Below, piece by piece: positions 1 through 7,409 of a stretch of DNA of 64,000 nt. How positions within the stretch are numbered: the stretch's first letter is position 1; each line of letters begins with the position of its first letter. The stretch comes from Pseudolysinimonas yzui. GTDB taxonomy: Bacteria > Actinomycetota > Actinomycetes > Actinomycetales > Microbacteriaceae. The notes under the pieces were generated by a model. That model searched no databases. It saw only the letters and a list, made by a program, of their open reading frames with translations, and was not told the origin of the DNA. Location of the stretch: positions 329,236-393,235 of the forward strand of contig NZ_BNAI01000001.1 of the NCBI RefSeq assembly GCF_014653215.1, written 5' to 3'. Both the position numbers and the translations under genes were made by a program.

Positions 1-332
1 CCACCCGCGTCGCCGGTGTTGACGGTGCCGCGGGGTTCGACCAGCACGACGTGGGTCTCCTCGTCGGCTCGGGGGCAGTGCTCGACACCGCGCGGCACGA
101 CGTAGACGTCGTTCGGGCCGAGCTCGACGTCGCCGTCACGCAGCTGGATGGTGAGGCGCCCCGACATCACGAGGAAGAGCTCGTCGGTCTCGGGGTGGGT
201 GTGCCAGACGAACTCGCCCTGCACCTTGACGACCTTCACGTCGTAGTCGTTGACGCTCACCACGCGGTGGGCCGACCAGAGGTCGTGCACCTGGGAGAGG
301 GCTTCGATGAGGTTGCGTGCCGGGTCGGTCAT
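1..332 (-). CDS. Cupin domain protein (C-terminus cut by the window edge)
   Basis: About 110 residues are visible from the ATG at 332 down to base 1, with no stop. The segment HTHPETDELF, followed by a G-rich turn and the VPRGVEHCPRA segment, is the two-motif pattern of a small single-domain cupin, whose His/Glu residues normally hold a metal. A sugar-isomerase or mannose-6-phosphate-isomerase-like fold is expected, but no substrate can be assigned. It lies 22 nt behind the M23 gene and is probably the last visible member of the leader peptide-RIO kinase-M23 transcript. Confidence 0.8.
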   Translation of the reverse strand, partial: MTDPARNLIEALSQVHDLWSAHRVVSVNDYDVKVVKVQGEFVWHTHPETDELFLVMSGRLTIQLRDGDVELGPNDVYVVPRGVEHCPRADEETHVVLVEPRGTVNTGDAG

Positions 333-354
333 CCGTTCACCGTACTGCGCTCGT

Positions 355-816
355 TCACTCCAGCGGGTAGAGCACGGCGTGCTCGAGCCCGCCGAGGAAC
401 AGCAGCGGATTCACGTACTCCCCGTCGATGCGCGCCCCGAGGTGCAGGCAGGGCGAGGCGCAGTGCCCCGTCAGCAGGATGCCGATGACCTCGCCGCGCG
501 CCACGCGGTCACCGGTCGCCACGAGCGGCTCGACCGGCTCGAACGACGACAGCACCCCGCCCGCGTGCCGGATCGAGATGACCGGCCGGTCGACGACGAA
601 CCCCGCGAAGTGGACGACACCGGATGCGGGCGCACGCACCTCGACCCCGGCATCCGCCCGGATGTCGAGCCCGCGGTGCCCCGCCGCGTACGGGGTCTCG
701 GGCGCGATGAACGGCCGCGCGATGGGATGCGGCGCCGGCACCGGCCACAGCCAGAGCGTCGACGGCGCCAGGGCGAGCGCGACCGCGATCGAGGCGAGGG
801 TCCGTCGCAGGCGCAT
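355..816 (-). CDS. M23 (LytM-type) peptidase-domain protein, secreted
   Basis: The protein has 153 residues. It starts with a basic N-region and hydrophobic stretch (MRLRRTLASIAVALALAP), read as a signal peptide or anchor, followed by an M23 fold. GHRGLD supplies the H-x3-D zinc pair and CLHLG aligns with the usual HxH motif. The first (catalytic) His of HxH is replaced by Cys here, and a second Cys lies four residues upstream (GHCASPCLHLG), so the protein may be a non-catalytic cell-wall binder. ATG 816 is chosen because it begins a clean signal peptide; an in-frame GTG at 843 is the alternative. M23 genes are commonly found next to rpsB in actinobacteria. Confidence 0.82.
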   Translation of the reverse strand: MRLRRTLASIAVALALAPSTLWLWPVPAPHPIARPFIAPETPYAAGHRGLDIRADAGVEVRAPASGVVHFAGFVVDRPVISIRHAGGVLSSFEPVEPLVATGDRVARGEVIGILLTGHCASPCLHLGARIDGEYVNPLLFLGGLEHAVLYPLE

Positions 817-903
817 GACGGCATCCCAGCCCAGAACGCCCACCCGGTGACGGGTGCCGACGCCATCCGTGGATCACGCCGCCGCCCACCGCCGGGGGAG
901 GGG

Positions 904-1737
904 TCAGGACAGCTCGCCCAGCGCGTGCGCGAACAGCTCGCCCGCGTCGGCCGCATGGCCGCGCCGGGTGAACCAGTCGCAGACGTTGCGGCAGTCGCGT
1001 TCCAGCAGCGCCATGCCGTTCGGGTTGGCCACGACATCCACGAGTTGCGGCAGGTCGATCGCCACCACCCGCCCGCGATGCACGAGCAGGTTGTAGGGCG
1101 ACAGGTCGCCGTGGGCGCAGCCCTCCCGGGCGAGACCGAGCACGATCGCCGCGACCTGCGCGAACAGGTCGGCCAGTTCGGTGCCCGAAGCGCGGGATGC
1201 CGCGAGCCGGGGCGCCGCAGACAGCCCGTCGCCGATGAACTCCATGAGCATCTCGGTGCCGTCCACCTGCACGGGGTAGGGCACCGGCAACCCGATCGCG
1301 TAGAGCCGCGAGAGCGCCGCGAACTCCGCGTAAGACCAGGCGACCGCCGCGACGCCGCGCCCGTAACGGCTGCCCCGCTCGACGGCTCGCTGGTCGCGAC
1401 TCTTCTTCTCGACACTGCGCCCCTCGCGGTAGACGCTCGACCGGTGGAAGTCGCGGTGATCGGCGGACCGGTACCGCTTCGCCGCGAGTACGACACCGGG
1501 TTCGCCGGGGACCGCGCGCTCGATCAGGAACACGTCGGCCTCCTTGCCGGTCTTGAGCACGCCGAGCTCGGTGTCCATCGCGGCGCGGGAGGTGACGACC
1601 CAATCGGGCCACGGCTGCGGGCCGCGCTCGCTCGGGGTGACCGCCGGCCAGGTGGACCAGCGCTGACCGACGCCCGGTTCGACGTCGGCAAAGGTGAAAG
1701 TGGGGACGACGAAATCGTCGCCGAAGATATGGCTCAA
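904..1737 (-). CDS. RIO-type serine/threonine protein kinase
   Basis: The protein has 277 residues and a RIO kinase fold. There is a glycine-poor nucleotide loop around GVLKTGKEADVFLIER, an ATP-binding lysine in AAKRYR, a catalytic loop HGDLSPYNLLV and a metal-binding IDLPQ in place of DFG. RIO kinases phosphorylate or hydrolyse ATP in ribosome maturation in archaea and eukaryotes; the bacterial role is poorly known. The start codon is TTG at 1737, since the frame has no ATG or GTG nearby upstream. A 24-codon ORF with a strong ribosome binding site ends 42 nt before it, so translation may be linked to that leader peptide. Proximity to rpsB fits a ribosome-related role (inference). Confidence 0.85.
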   Translation of the reverse strand: MSHIFGDDFVVPTFTFADVEPGVGQRWSTWPAVTPSERGPQPWPDWVVTSRAAMDTELGVLKTGKEADVFLIERAVPGEPGVVLAAKRYRSADHRDFHRSSVYREGRSVEKKSRDQRAVERGSRYGRGVAAVAWSYAEFAALSRLYAIGLPVPYPVQVDGTEMLMEFIGDGLSAAPRLAASRASGTELADLFAQVAAIVLGLAREGCAHGDLSPYNLLVHRGRVVAIDLPQLVDVVANPNGMALLERDCRNVCDWFTRRGHAADAGELFAHALGELS

Positions 1738-1779
1738 TGAAGTGGCTTCCGGATGGGGAGGCCACGCCAGCGAGTCTGG

Positions 1780-1854
1780 TTAGGCGGCGGCCTCGAGGAT
1801 GAGGGGTCGCCCCACAAAGGAGGCGGAGCGAGTCACGACAGAGACGGTGTTCAT
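1780..1854 (-). CDS. Short leader peptide (24 aa) upstream of the RIO kinase
   Basis: The ATG at 1854 is preceded by AAGGAGGATCCG, the best Shine-Dalgarno match in this part of the window. It opens a 24-codon frame (MNTVSVVTRSASF, ending in ILEAAA and TAA). The RIO gene itself has a TTG start and only a weak ribosome binding site. No family is recognised. An upstream ORF with a near-perfect ribosome binding site before a poorly initiated gene suggests translational coupling or attenuation. It could also be a small protein in its own right. Confidence 0.55.
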   Translation of the reverse strand: MNTVSVVTRSASFVGRPLILEAAA

Positions 1855-1901
1855 CGGATCCTCCTTCGACTCATCAGGGCCGGGACGTCCGGCAGGGGGC
1901 C

Positions 1902-1907
1902 AGCGTA
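1902..1907 (-). promoter_or_regulatory. Putative -10 box for the leader peptide/RIO kinase transcript
   Basis: TACGCT on the minus strand lies about 48 nt before the leader-peptide ATG. The mRNA leader would contain a small GCCGG/CCGGC hairpin and the strong ribosome binding site. No clear -35 is seen. Confidence 0.35.
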
Positions 1908-1928
1908 GTCCCGAATCGCCCGCGCTGC

Positions 1929-1934
1929 TACACT
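1929..1934 (+). promoter_or_regulatory. Putative -10 box of the rpsB-tsf operon
   Basis: TACACT fits the actinobacterial TANNNT consensus. The transcript would begin near 1941, just before the three hairpins of the rpsB leader. The -35 region (near 1907-1912) overlaps the divergent promoter and is weak. Confidence 0.35.
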
Positions 1935-1952
1935 CGAACCCGCACTTCCCTT

Positions 1953-2033
1953 GTGGGAGTGACTTCGCGTGCCCACGCAGCGCTTGCTGCGAGACACCGG
2001 CCCAATTCCTTCGGTCCGCTCTGCAGAGAGCGG
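1953..2033 (+). ncRNA. Structured rpsB 5' leader (three consecutive hairpins)
   Basis: Three stems occur in 81 nt: GTGGG/CCCAC (1953-1957 with 1972-1976), CGCAGC-GCTT-GCTGCG (1976-1991) and CCGCTCT-GCAG-AGAGCGG (2016-2033). The first two share one base, so they stack or compete. The rpsB ribosome binding site AAAGGAG follows about 60 nt later. Ribosomal protein S2 is known to autoregulate its operon through a leader RNA in other bacteria; that this leader does so is inference. Confidence 0.45.
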
Positions 2034-2106
2034 CGGATGCGCGCCCGGGCACTAGGGATCGCGGCGCCGCCGCAGATCAGACAACTGAGAACAAAGGAGT
2101 ACGGCC

Positions 2107-3060
2107 ATGGCCGTCGTCACCATTCGCCAGCTGCTCGACAGCGGCGTTCACTTCGGACACCAGACCCGCCGGTGGAACCCGAAAGTCAAGCGCTTCATCC
2201 TGACCGAGCGCTCCGGCATCCACATCATCGACCTGCAGCAGTCGCTGGCCTACATCGACAAGGCCTACGAGTTCGTCAAGGAGACGGTCGCCCACGGCGG
2301 CAGCGTGCTCTTCGTCGGAACCAAGAAGCAGGCCCAGGAGACCGTGGCCGAGCAGGCGCAGCGCGTCGGCCAGCCGTTCGTCAACCAGCGTTGGCTCGGT
2401 GGCCTCCTCACCAACTTCCAGACGGTCTCCAAGCGCCTCGCGCGCATGAAGGAGCTCGAGGAGATCGACTTCGAGGACACCACGAAGGGGTTCACCAAGA
2501 AGGAACTCCTCATCAAGAAGCGTGAACTCGACAAGCTGCACAAGACCCTCGGCGGTATCCGCAACCTGACGAAGACCCCGAGCGCGATCTGGGTCATCGA
2601 CGCCAAGCGCGAGCACCTCGCGGTCGACGAGGCCACGAAGCTGGGCATCCCGATCATCGGCATCCTCGACACCAACGCCGACCCCGACGAGCTCCAGTAC
2701 CCGATTCCGGGTAACGACGACGCGATCCGCTCGGTGGCACTGCTCACCCGCATCATCGCGGATGCCGCTGCCGAAGGTCTCGTGCAGCGTCACGCCGCGC
2801 CCGCCGCCGAAGGCAACGTGTCCGCTGTCGAGCCGCTCGCCGAATGGGAAGCCGAGCTGCTCGGTGCGTCCGAGACGGCCGCGCCCGCCGCCGTTGAGGA
2901 GTCCGTCGTCGAGGCTCCCGTCGTGGAAGAGCCCGCCGCCGAGGTTGTTGAAGCCCCGGCTGAGGCGGAGAAGCCCGTGAAGAAGCCGGCCGCGAAGAAG
3001 CCGGCCGCGAAGAAGACCGAGGAGCCGGCCGCCGAGGCTGAGGCCCCGGTCGCCGAATAG
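2107..3060 (+). CDS. rpsB: 30S ribosomal protein S2
   Basis: The protein has 317 residues. It opens with the S2 signature ([19 protein letters not shown]) and carries the family motifs [21 protein letters not shown] and [13 protein letters not shown]2 joins the back of the small-subunit head late in assembly. The conserved domain ends near residue 225. About 90 further residues form an Ala/Glu-rich acidic stretch and then a [15 protein letters not shown] basic stretch, a C-terminal extension seen in actinobacteria. ATG 2107 has ribosome binding site AAAGGAG. tsf follows 33 nt downstream, the standard rpsB-tsf operon. Confidence 0.98.
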   Translation: MAVVTIRQLLDSGVHFGHQTRRWNPKVKRFILTERSGIHIIDLQQSLAYIDKAYEFVKETVAHGGSVLFVGTKKQAQETVAEQAQRVGQPFVNQRWLGGLLTNFQTVSKRLARMKELEEIDFEDTTKGFTKKELLIKKRELDKLHKTLGGIRNLTKTPSAIWVIDAKREHLAVDEATKLGIPIIGILDTNADPDELQYPIPGNDDAIRSVALLTRIIADAAAEGLVQRHAAPAAEGNVSAVEPLAEWEAELLGASETAAPAAVEESVVEAPVVEEPAAEVVEAPAEAEKPVKKPAAKKPAAKKTEEPAAEAEAPVAE

Positions 3061-3093
3061 TTCACGACAAGTACGAGAAGTTAGGAAACATCC

Positions 3094-3918
3094 ATGGCCA
3101 TCAGCCTGGAAGATGTGAAGGCGCTGCGCGAACGGCTCGGCACCGGAATGGTCGACACCAAGAACGCGCTCGTCGAGGCGGACGGTGACATCGAGAAGGC
3201 CGTCGAGATCCTGCGGCTCAAGGGTGCGAAGGGCAACGCGAAGCGTGCCGACCGCTCCACGAGCGAAGGCCTCATCGCGGTCGTCGAGTCGGCGACCGCC
3301 GTCACGATGATCGAACTCGCCTGCGAGACCGACTTCGTCGCCAAGAACGAGAAGTTCATCGCCCTCGCCGACCAGGTCGTCGCGGCGCTCGCCGACTCCG
3401 GCGCCGAAACCGTGGATGCGGCACTCGCCGCGCCCGCGGGCTCCGGCACCGTCGGCAGCCTGATCGAAGACCAGGCTGCCATCATCGGCGAGAAGGTCGA
3501 ACTGCGCCAGGTCGCGCGGGTCACCGGCGACAAGTTCGCCGTCTACCTGCACCGCACCAGCAAAGACCTGCCGCCGCAGATCGGTGTCGTGCTCGCCTAC
3601 ACCGGTGACGACGCCGAGACCGCGCGGGGCATCGCCCAGCACATCTCGTTCGCCGCCCCGATCTACCTCACGCGTGACGACGTTCCCCCGACCGAGGTCG
3701 AGAACGAGCGTCGCATCGTCGAGCAGATCAGCCGCGACGAAGGCAAGCCCGAAGCCGCCCTGCCGAAGATCGTCGAGGGTCGCCTCGGCGCCTTCTTCAA
3801 GCAGGTGTCGCTGCTCGAGCAGGAGTACGCGCGCGACAACAAGCTGATCATCGCCAACGTCGCGAAGGATGCCGGGCTCACCGTCACCGGCTTCACGCGT
3901 TTCAAAGTGGGCGCGTAA
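3094..3918 (+). CDS. tsf: Elongation factor Ts
   Basis: The protein has 274 residues. EF-Ts is the guanine-nucleotide exchange factor of EF-Tu. The N-terminal UBA-like region (LRERLGTGMVDTKNALVEADGD) is followed by the signature ELACETDFVAKNEKF and the core domain, ending at GFTRFKVGA. The length matches actinobacterial EF-Ts. It is co-transcribed with rpsB and followed by a strong terminator. Confidence 0.98.
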   Translation: MAISLEDVKALRERLGTGMVDTKNALVEADGDIEKAVEILRLKGAKGNAKRADRSTSEGLIAVVESATAVTMIELACETDFVAKNEKFIALADQVVAALADSGAETVDAALAAPAGSGTVGSLIEDQAAIIGEKVELRQVARVTGDKFAVYLHRTSKDLPPQIGVVLAYTGDDAETARGIAQHISFAAPIYLTRDDVPPTEVENERRIVEQISRDEGKPEAALPKIVEGRLGAFFKQVSLLEQEYARDNKLIIANVAKDAGLTVTGFTRFKVGA

Positions 3919-3936
3919 GTACCCAGAGCACGACGA

Positions 3937-3976
3937 ACGGAAGGGCCGGGACGGACAATCGTCCCGGCCCTTCCGT
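3937..3976 (+). terminator. Terminator of the rpsB-tsf operon
   Basis: A perfect 17-bp stem (ACGGAAGGGCCGGGACG with its complement) closes a 6-nt loop GACAAT. Only a weak T-rich tail (CGTTCTCGTT) follows. It starts 19 nt after the tsf stop and separates the operon from the accessory genes behind it. Confidence 0.85.
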
Positions 3977-4010
3977 CGTTCTCGTTGAGATTTGTATCGC
4001 CTGAGTGGCA

Positions 4011-4040
4011 CAAGTTGTGTTACGGTCGTGACACAACTTG
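4011..4040 (+). promoter_or_regulatory. Inverted-repeat operator in front of the membrane protein/GntR operon
   Basis: Perfect 10-bp arms CAAGTTGTGT and ACACAACTTG are separated by 10 nt. The spacer contains TACGGT, a plausible -10 box, and the second arm touches the ribosome binding site GGAGG. A YtrA-type GntR regulator encoded by the second gene of the operon is the obvious candidate to bind here. Confidence 0.65.
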
Positions 4041-4049
4041 GAGGTACTT

Positions 4050-5093
4050 TTGATCAGCGCCCTCGTCTTCACTCCCGGATTCTCTCTTGTGGTGGCCCTG
4101 CTCGTGTTTGCCTGCATCCTGGTGGTGGGCCGCCTCCGCGGCCGTGCACCGGTGCCGCCCCAGGTGGGCGACGAGCGAGGCGGGCCTGCCCGCGCCGCCG
4201 ACCGCACGATCGCGCGTCGACGGCGCTTCCTGCACCGACTCGCTCTGGTTGCGCCGTGGGTGATCGTCGCGCCCTTTGTCGTGACTGAGGCCTTGCCCTT
4301 CGTCGACGTCTTCCTGCGGTACACGGCCCCCGCTCTGGCTGTCGCGTTCCCCGGAGACCCGCTCGATGTGCGGTGGTGGGTGTATGCCGCTCCGCCCGCA
4401 GCCGCGACAGTCTGCTTCGCGGTGGTGTTCGTGGTGCTCTCCCACGAGCGCGCTCATCCCGAGGTGCCGGTGACGCCGGTTGTGCGGCGCGGCTGGGCGC
4501 ACTTCGTGTCGCGCCGGGACGCGGCAGTCGCGACGGCGGCCCTCGCGCTGTTCGTTCTCACGGCACTCATCGCGGGTGGGGCATCCAGCCCGGACGACAA
4601 CGGGTGGTTCTCTCGACTTGAGATCCCAGTCGGAGAGACCGGTCCGGGGTCGATGACGTTCTTCGGCTGGGCCTACAGCGTCCCGGCGTTGGTGGCGATC
4701 GCGGTGCTCACGGCGCTGGTGGTGGGGTCATTACGCAACGACTCCTTCCGGCCCTTCGTGCGGCCCGAGACGGTCGGTGCCGAGACGGCAGCACGCCGCG
4801 ACACCGCCGCTCTGCTCACTCGCCTTTTCATCGCCACCATCCTGCTCACGCTCGGTGGCGCCTGGTTCATGATCGGCGGAGCGGGTACCGGGGCAGTGGG
4901 GGTGGGCATCCCGGGCTTCGGCATGTTCATGTTCTCTGCCGGTTATGCATCGTTTGCCCCGGCGTTTGTGGTCGCCGGCGTGGCCTTGCAGGCGGCAGCG
5001 GTTGTGCTGTTGCTCCTCACGATCAGGATGCGGCGGCGGCTCGGCCAGATGCCCGCTGCGCCGGCTCACCTGTCGACGGACGTGGCCGCGTGA
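4050..5093 (+). CDS. Integral membrane protein, unknown function
   Basis: The protein has 347 residues. The TTG at 4050 is preferred because GGAGG lies 5 nt before it; a TTG at 4038 is upstream of that site. Six or seven hydrophobic segments are visible: at the N-terminus (ALVFTPGFSLVVALLVFAC), around residues 65-85, 115-135, 160-185, 210-230, 265-285 and 300-330. A basic, charged loop follows the first. It is not recognised as a transporter family. YtrA-type GntR regulators usually control membrane proteins or ABC exporters in the same operon, and the 4-nt overlap with gntR fits that pattern. Confidence 0.7.
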   Translation: MISALVFTPGFSLVVALLVFACILVVGRLRGRAPVPPQVGDERGGPARAADRTIARRRRFLHRLALVAPWVIVAPFVVTEALPFVDVFLRYTAPALAVAFPGDPLDVRWWVYAAPPAAATVCFAVVFVVLSHERAHPEVPVTPVVRRGWAHFVSRRDAAVATAALALFVLTALIAGGASSPDDNGWFSRLEIPVGETGPGSMTFFGWAYSVPALVAIAVLTALVVGSLRNDSFRPFVRPETVGAETAARRDTAALLTRLFIATILLTLGGAWFMIGGAGTGAVGVGIPGFGMFMFSAGYASFAPAFVVAGVALQAAAVVLLLLTIRMRRRLGQMPAAPAHLSTDVAA

Positions 5094-5455
5094 GTGCGGG
5101 GACGATCGACCAGGTGTCGGATGAAGGGAATTCGGCACGGGAGATCTACCAGCAGTTCCGTGGGTTCATCATTTCGGGCCGCCTCGGCAGCGGGGAACGC
5201 CTCCCCACCGTGCGGCAGGTCGCGGTCGACCTCGGCGTGGCTCCCGGCACTGCGGCGAAGGCCTACAAGCTGCTCGAGGCAGACGGGCTCGTCGTTTCGC
5301 GGACGGGAGCCGGCACCCGCGTCGCGACGACCGCAGCCCTGCTGCCCGGCGGGGTGGTCGCGGCGATTCGTGACCTCGTCGACCTTGCGCAGCAAGAAGG
5401 TGTCAAGCGCGACGATGTGGTGAGTGGGTTCCGGGCGGCGTGGAGCGGTGAATGA
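5090..5455 (+). CDS. GntR family (YtrA-type) transcriptional regulator
   Basis: The protein has 121 residues. A winged helix-turn-helix covers residues 15-80 (IYQQFRGFIISGRLGSGERL, then PTVRQVAVDLGVAPGTAAKA). Only a short helical tail follows and there is no effector domain, which is the YtrA subfamily layout. The GTG start overlaps the stop of the membrane protein gene (GTGA). It probably represses its own operon through the 4011-4040 inverted repeat (inference). Confidence 0.88.
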   Translation: MSAGTIDQVSDEGNSAREIYQQFRGFIISGRLGSGERLPTVRQVAVDLGVAPGTAAKAYKLLEADGLVVSRTGAGTRVATTAALLPGGVVAAIRDLVDLAQQEGVKRDDVVSGFRAAWSGE

Positions 5456-5566
5456 CCCGGGTCTGGTGATCGTCAGGAGTCTTCCCCAGCGGCACGACGT
5501 GCCTGACCTCGCACCTCGACAGGGTCTCCGCCGCTCGGGCGGGGTTCGACGAACAAGTGTTGGGGG

Positions 5567-5995
5567 ATGCCGACATCCCGATTCGAAGACATTGCCGACG
5601 TTTCACTTGCCGACGACGAAGTGCTTCTTGATCGAGTGCGTGATCTCGTCGAGGGGGCGTATCGCCGTCAACTGTGGCTGCTGTTTCTCGATGACGAGCA
5701 TCGTCAGCTTCCGATCGTCATTCCGCACGACGTGCCGAGTAGTCCGAATCGCGGGCACCGAACGGGCTTCCGTGCCTTCATGGCTGGGCTTGTTGAGGAA
5801 CTGCGACCGGCCAGCATCGTCGTCGTGCTCGAGCGGCCCGGACGCGACGATCTGAGACGCGGCGACCGCGAATGGTTCGCCGTCGTCGACGACGCGTGTC
5901 AGGCAGCAGGGGTCGCGCGGCGCGGGCCGATCCTTGCACACGACGACGGATTCCGGTGGATCGCCGCCGAAGATCTCCTGGGCGACGTGGAGTGA
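5567..5995 (+). CDS. Conserved hypothetical protein
   Basis: The protein has 142 residues and is not recognised. It looks like a compact alpha/beta domain: a beta strand LWLLFLDDEHRQLPIVI, a helix GFRAFMAGLVEELRP, a strand ASIVVVLERPG, and a C-terminal segment DREWFAVVDDACQAAGV. No signal peptide or membrane span is present. The ATG at 5567 has no properly spaced ribosome binding site, so a later start is possible. Its stop touches the vapB operator. The 110 nt before it contain only a small CCGCC/GGCGG hairpin. Confidence 0.55.
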   Translation: MPTSRFEDIADVSLADDEVLLDRVRDLVEGAYRRQLWLLFLDDEHRQLPIVIPHDVPSSPNRGHRTGFRAFMAGLVEELRPASIVVVLERPGRDDLRRGDREWFAVVDDACQAAGVARRGPILAHDDGFRWIAAEDLLGDVE

Positions 5996-6011
5996 ACCAA
6001 GTAAACTTGGT
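5996..6011 (+). promoter_or_regulatory. vapBC operator and promoter
   Basis: The palindrome ACCAAGT-AA-ACTTGGT embeds TAAACT (6002-6007), a good -10 box. The vapB ATG is 8 nt downstream, so the mRNA is probably leaderless and the VapBC complex would bind directly over the -10. Confidence 0.65.
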
Positions 6012-6015
6012 CAAC

Positions 6016-6258
6016 ATGGCCGAGCAGGTGAATGTGCAGGATGCGAAGACCCGACTGTCGGAGCTACTGGCCCGCGTCGAGCGGGGCGAAGAGTTCACCA
6101 TTGCTCGGGCGGGTCGTCCCGTCGCCCGGCTGATCGCGATCGTGGAACCGCCGAGACGCGAGCTCGGGTTTCTGAAGCTCGGCCCCGTCCCTGATTCAGT
6201 CTTCTTCGACCCGCTGCCCGACGACGAACTCGAGCTCTGGGAGGGCGGCGGTCTGTGA
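6016..6258 (+). CDS. vapB: VapB-type antitoxin (Phd/YefM fold)
   Basis: The protein has 80 residues. The N-terminal DNA-binding region (NVQDAKTRLSELLARVERGE) carries the Phd/YefM signature, with the EFTIARAGRPVARL strand. The acidic C-terminus (FFDPLPDDELELWEGGGL) is the usual toxin-neutralising tail. ATG 6016 is chosen for its 8-nt distance to the TAAACT box; an in-frame GTG lies at 5992. It overlaps vapC by 4 nt. Confidence 0.88.
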   Translation: MAEQVNVQDAKTRLSELLARVERGEEFTIARAGRPVARLIAIVEPPRRELGFLKLGPVPDSVFFDPLPDDELELWEGGGL

Positions 6259-6644
6259 GGCTTCTGCTCGACACCCATGTCGTGTGGTGGGCGCTTTACG
6301 ATTCGGCGCGCCTTTCAGCAACGGCGCGCGACGCGATCAGCGATACGAGCAACGACCTTGTGTTCTCGCCGGTTACCCCATGGGAGCTCGCGATGAAGCA
6401 TCGGATCGGGCGATTTCCTGAGGCAGCGACGCTCGTCGCGACGTTCGCCGAAAGTGTCGCGAAGCTCGGCGTGACCGAACTCCCGATCGCGAGTCGCCAC
6501 GGTCTGCTGGCCGGTCGTCTGGAATGGGAGCACCGCGACCCGTTCGATCGGATGCTCGCGGCGCAGAGCATCCTCGAAGGGGCTCGTCTCGTGACGGCGG
6601 ATCGCGCGTTCTCGACGCTCCCCGGGGTCGACATCTTCTGGTAA
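6255..6644 (+). CDS. vapC: VapC-type PIN-domain toxin (ribonuclease)
   Basis: The protein has 129 residues. The PIN-domain acidic residues are all present: D in LLLDTHV, E in TPWELAMK, D in DPFDRMLAAQ and D in LVTADRAF. VapC toxins cleave tRNA or rRNA with Mg2+; the target cannot be read from sequence. The GTG start overlaps the vapB stop, so synthesis is coupled to the antitoxin. The module sits between tsf and pyrH, which are adjacent in many relatives. Confidence 0.92.
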   Translation: MRLLLDTHVVWWALYDSARLSATARDAISDTSNDLVFSPVTPWELAMKHRIGRFPEAATLVATFAESVAKLGVTELPIASRHGLLAGRLEWEHRDPFDRMLAAQSILEGARLVTADRAFSTLPGVDIFW

Positions 6645-6668
6645 CGCTCGCCCGTTACGCTGGGGATC

Positions 6669-7409
6669 GTGCCCAAGAAGAAGCAGAAGCGTCGTCGCGT
6701 ACTTCTGAAGTTGTCGGGTGAGGCGTTCGGCGGGGGGATGCTCGGGGTCAACCCGGACGTCGTCAGCGCGATCGCCCGCGAGATCGCGGCAGCTGCCCCG
6801 AAGAACTCTGCGGACGAGGGCGGTGTCGAGGTCGCCGTGGTCGTCGGCGGAGGCAACTTCTTCCGCGGGGCCGAGCTGAGCCAGCGCGGCATGGACCGCG
6901 GGCGTGCCGACTACATGGGCATGCTCGGCACGATGATGAACGCGCTCGCCCTGCAGGACTTCCTCGAGCAGGCCGGTGCGGGCGTGCGGGTGCAGTCGGC
7001 GATCGCGATGACCCAGGTCGCCGAGCCGTACATCCCGCTGCGCGCCGAACGGCACCTCGAGAAGGGCCGCGTGGTCATCTTCGGAGCCGGCGCCGGGCTG
7101 CCCTACTTCTCGACCGACACGGTGAGCGCGCAGCGCGCCCTCGAGATCGGCGCGGATGCAGTGCTCGTCGCCAAGAACGGCGTCGACGGCGTCTACGACG
7201 ACGACCCGCGCACCAACCCGAAGGCGAAGAAGCTCGAAGAGATCTCCTACCAGGAGGCCCTCGTGCAGGGTCTGAAAGTCGTCGACTCGACCGCGTTCAG
7301 TCTCTGCATGGACAACGGGATGCCGATGGTCGTCTTCGGCATGGAGCCCGCCGGCAACATCACCAAGGCGCTCAAGGGCGACCGGCTGGGGACATTGGTC
7401 AGAGCGTGA
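6669..7409 (+). CDS. pyrH: UMP kinase
   Basis: The protein has 246 residues and phosphorylates UMP to UDP. It belongs to the amino-acid kinase fold: [13 protein letters not shown] (phosphate loop), GGGNFFRG and [14 protein letters not shown] UMP site ([20 protein letters not shown]). The basic N-terminus PKKKQKRRR is typical of actinobacteria. The GTG at 6669 is 7 nt after a TACGCT box, so it is probably a leaderless transcript. The 3' end overlaps the DUF3097 gene by 4 nt. Confidence 0.97.
   Translation: MPKKKQKRRRVLLKLSGEAFGGGMLGVNPDVVSAIAREIAAAAPKNSADEGGVEVAVVVGGGNFFRGAELSQRGMDRGRADYMGMLGTMMNALALQDFLEQAGAGVRVQSAIAMTQVAEPYIPLRAERHLEKGRVVIFGAGAGLPYFSTDTVSAQRALEIGADAVLVAKNGVDGVYDDDPRTNPKAKKLEEISYQEALVQGLKVVDSTAFSLCMDNGMPMVVFGMEPAGNITKALKGDRLGTLVRA

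Noticed and set aside
250..1740. 496-codon plus-strand open frame
   Set aside because: Shadow of the M23 and RIO kinase genes; Arg/Gly/Asp-rich composition with no family motif.
2077..4011. 644-codon minus-strand open frame
   Set aside because: Antisense to rpsB and tsf; repetitive Leu/Gly/Arg composition typical of the reverse frame of GC-rich genes.
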